From assembly GCA_029747585.1 (NCBI GenBank), contig JAPEVF010000853.1, forward strand, positions 1 to 19,228: a stretch of DNA of 19,228 nt, written 5' to 3'. A program made the position numbers and the translations under genes. This document shows positions 18,631 through 19,228 of the stretch, in pieces; position 1 is the stretch's first letter; each line of letters begins with the position of its first letter. Below the pieces are notes generated by a model, which saw only the letters and a list, made by a program, of their open reading frames with translations, was not told the origin of the DNA and made no database searches. The DNA comes from Pleurotus djamor. Its lineage: Eukaryota > Basidiomycota > Agaricomycetes > Agaricales > Pleurotaceae.

Positions 18631-19228
18631 TCATACGGAACTTGCCATCTGGTGGTGCACCCACTTCCACTCTACATGTTGAATAACGCATGAGCTTTCT
18701 ATCCGAGTGGGAGATCTTGCTAAAAGTACTTACTTCCCGGGTCACCTTTCTCCTCAAGCCGAACCTCAAAGTCATCCATACATACCTCATACCAGTGCTC
18801 AAACTCCTCCACATGGGGAATTCGAATCCGAAGGCCGTCCTCTTTACGAGTACCACGAGCGATCCTAGTGATGCCTCTAAAGATATGGCGGTCGATGTCA
18901 ATGACCATAAGGCCAGGGAATTCCTCCCAAGGTAAGTCCCCGACGTCAACTTCAATTATGGCTGGTTGTAAGCGGAGATATTTAAGGATGCGCGAGGGCA
19001 TTCTTGTGAGGAACCCAATTTTGATGTCGTCCTGAGTACAGTTCGTAGGTTAGAGCTCTCGAGCAAGCCTAGCGGATAGATATTGGGGGATCAACTCACA
19101 CAAGAAGATATCCAAAGAAACTCTACCTGTTCGCAGTGCTCTGCGAAACNTTTCAAAAACATAGTTGGGAAGTGACAAGTAGCGAACATTGCGAAGAATC
19201 TCGAACACCGTGGACCCGTGGGGAATAT
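18631..19228 (-). CDS. F-box/LRR-like protein, C-terminal part (partial)
   Basis: Model: complement(18631..18671, 18734..19031, 19100..>19228); the 5' part lies beyond the window. Introns are 62 nt (donor GTAAGT) and 68 nt (donor GTGAGT). The visible protein has leucine-rich-repeat-like units (EQVEFLWISSC, ILKYLRLQPAIIEVDVGDLP, FPGLMVIDIDRH) and an acidic stretch (HVEEFEHWYEVCMDDFEVRL). This resembles the C-terminal part of agaricomycete F-box/LRR proteins, but the F-box itself is not in view. An N at 19150 coincides with a change of best frame. The last exon has two acceptors two bases apart: one ends at TGA 18631-18633, the other at TAA 18596-18598 with a different tail. It is not clearly a copy of the neighbouring F-box pair. 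Confidence 0.65.

Overview
The window looks like nuclear DNA of a filamentous basidiomycete, most likely an agaricomycete mushroom-forming fungus. Genes are tightly packed on both strands and cut by many very short GT-AG introns (about 34-70 nt). The families are typical of that group: a Ser/Thr/Pro-rich single-span surface protein, a flavin monooxygenase, a TauD-like dioxygenase, a HET-domain protein and fast-evolving F-box/leucine-rich proteins. No tRNA, rRNA, CRISPR array or recognisable transposon was found. Gene models were built by hand from splice signals and frame continuity; nothing was searched against a database.

Layout. 1-122 (+) is the 3' end of an unidentified gene. 398-1250 (-) is a surface protein whose start codon sits alone in its first exon. 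2009-4418 (+) is a 13-exon flavin-containing monooxygenase. It converges on a polytopic membrane protein at 4497-5589 (-). The 334-bp divergent promoter between 5590 and 5923, with AP-1/Gcn4-like, CRE and two ACGCGT sites, also serves a small basic/acidic protein at 5924-6641 (+). A secreted or membrane-anchored SRPBCC-fold protein (7770-8476, +) converges on a TauD/TfdA-like dioxygenase (8654-9619, -) whose N-terminal part is unclear around an N at 9670. 10896-12722 (+) is a HET-domain protein with two 27-nt leading exons. About 2.4 kb after it (12723-15287) hold no gene I can support.

The right end carries two convergent paralogues of one F-box-like gene (15288-16531, + and 16852-18167, -). 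They share splice sites, but the left copy has a frame break at a run of five C. A third F-box/LRR-like gene (18631-19228, -) runs off the edge and contains a second N, at 19150, where the frame also breaks.

Function. The genes do not form an obvious pathway. The FMO, TauD oxygenase, SRPBCC protein and membrane protein lie within 7.6 kb and could be small-molecule tailoring genes, but no backbone synthase is present. The HET and F-box genes are typical accessory families. The most useful observations concern gene structure: micro-exons, the inverted paralogue pair, and frame breaks at a homopolymer and at two ambiguous bases.
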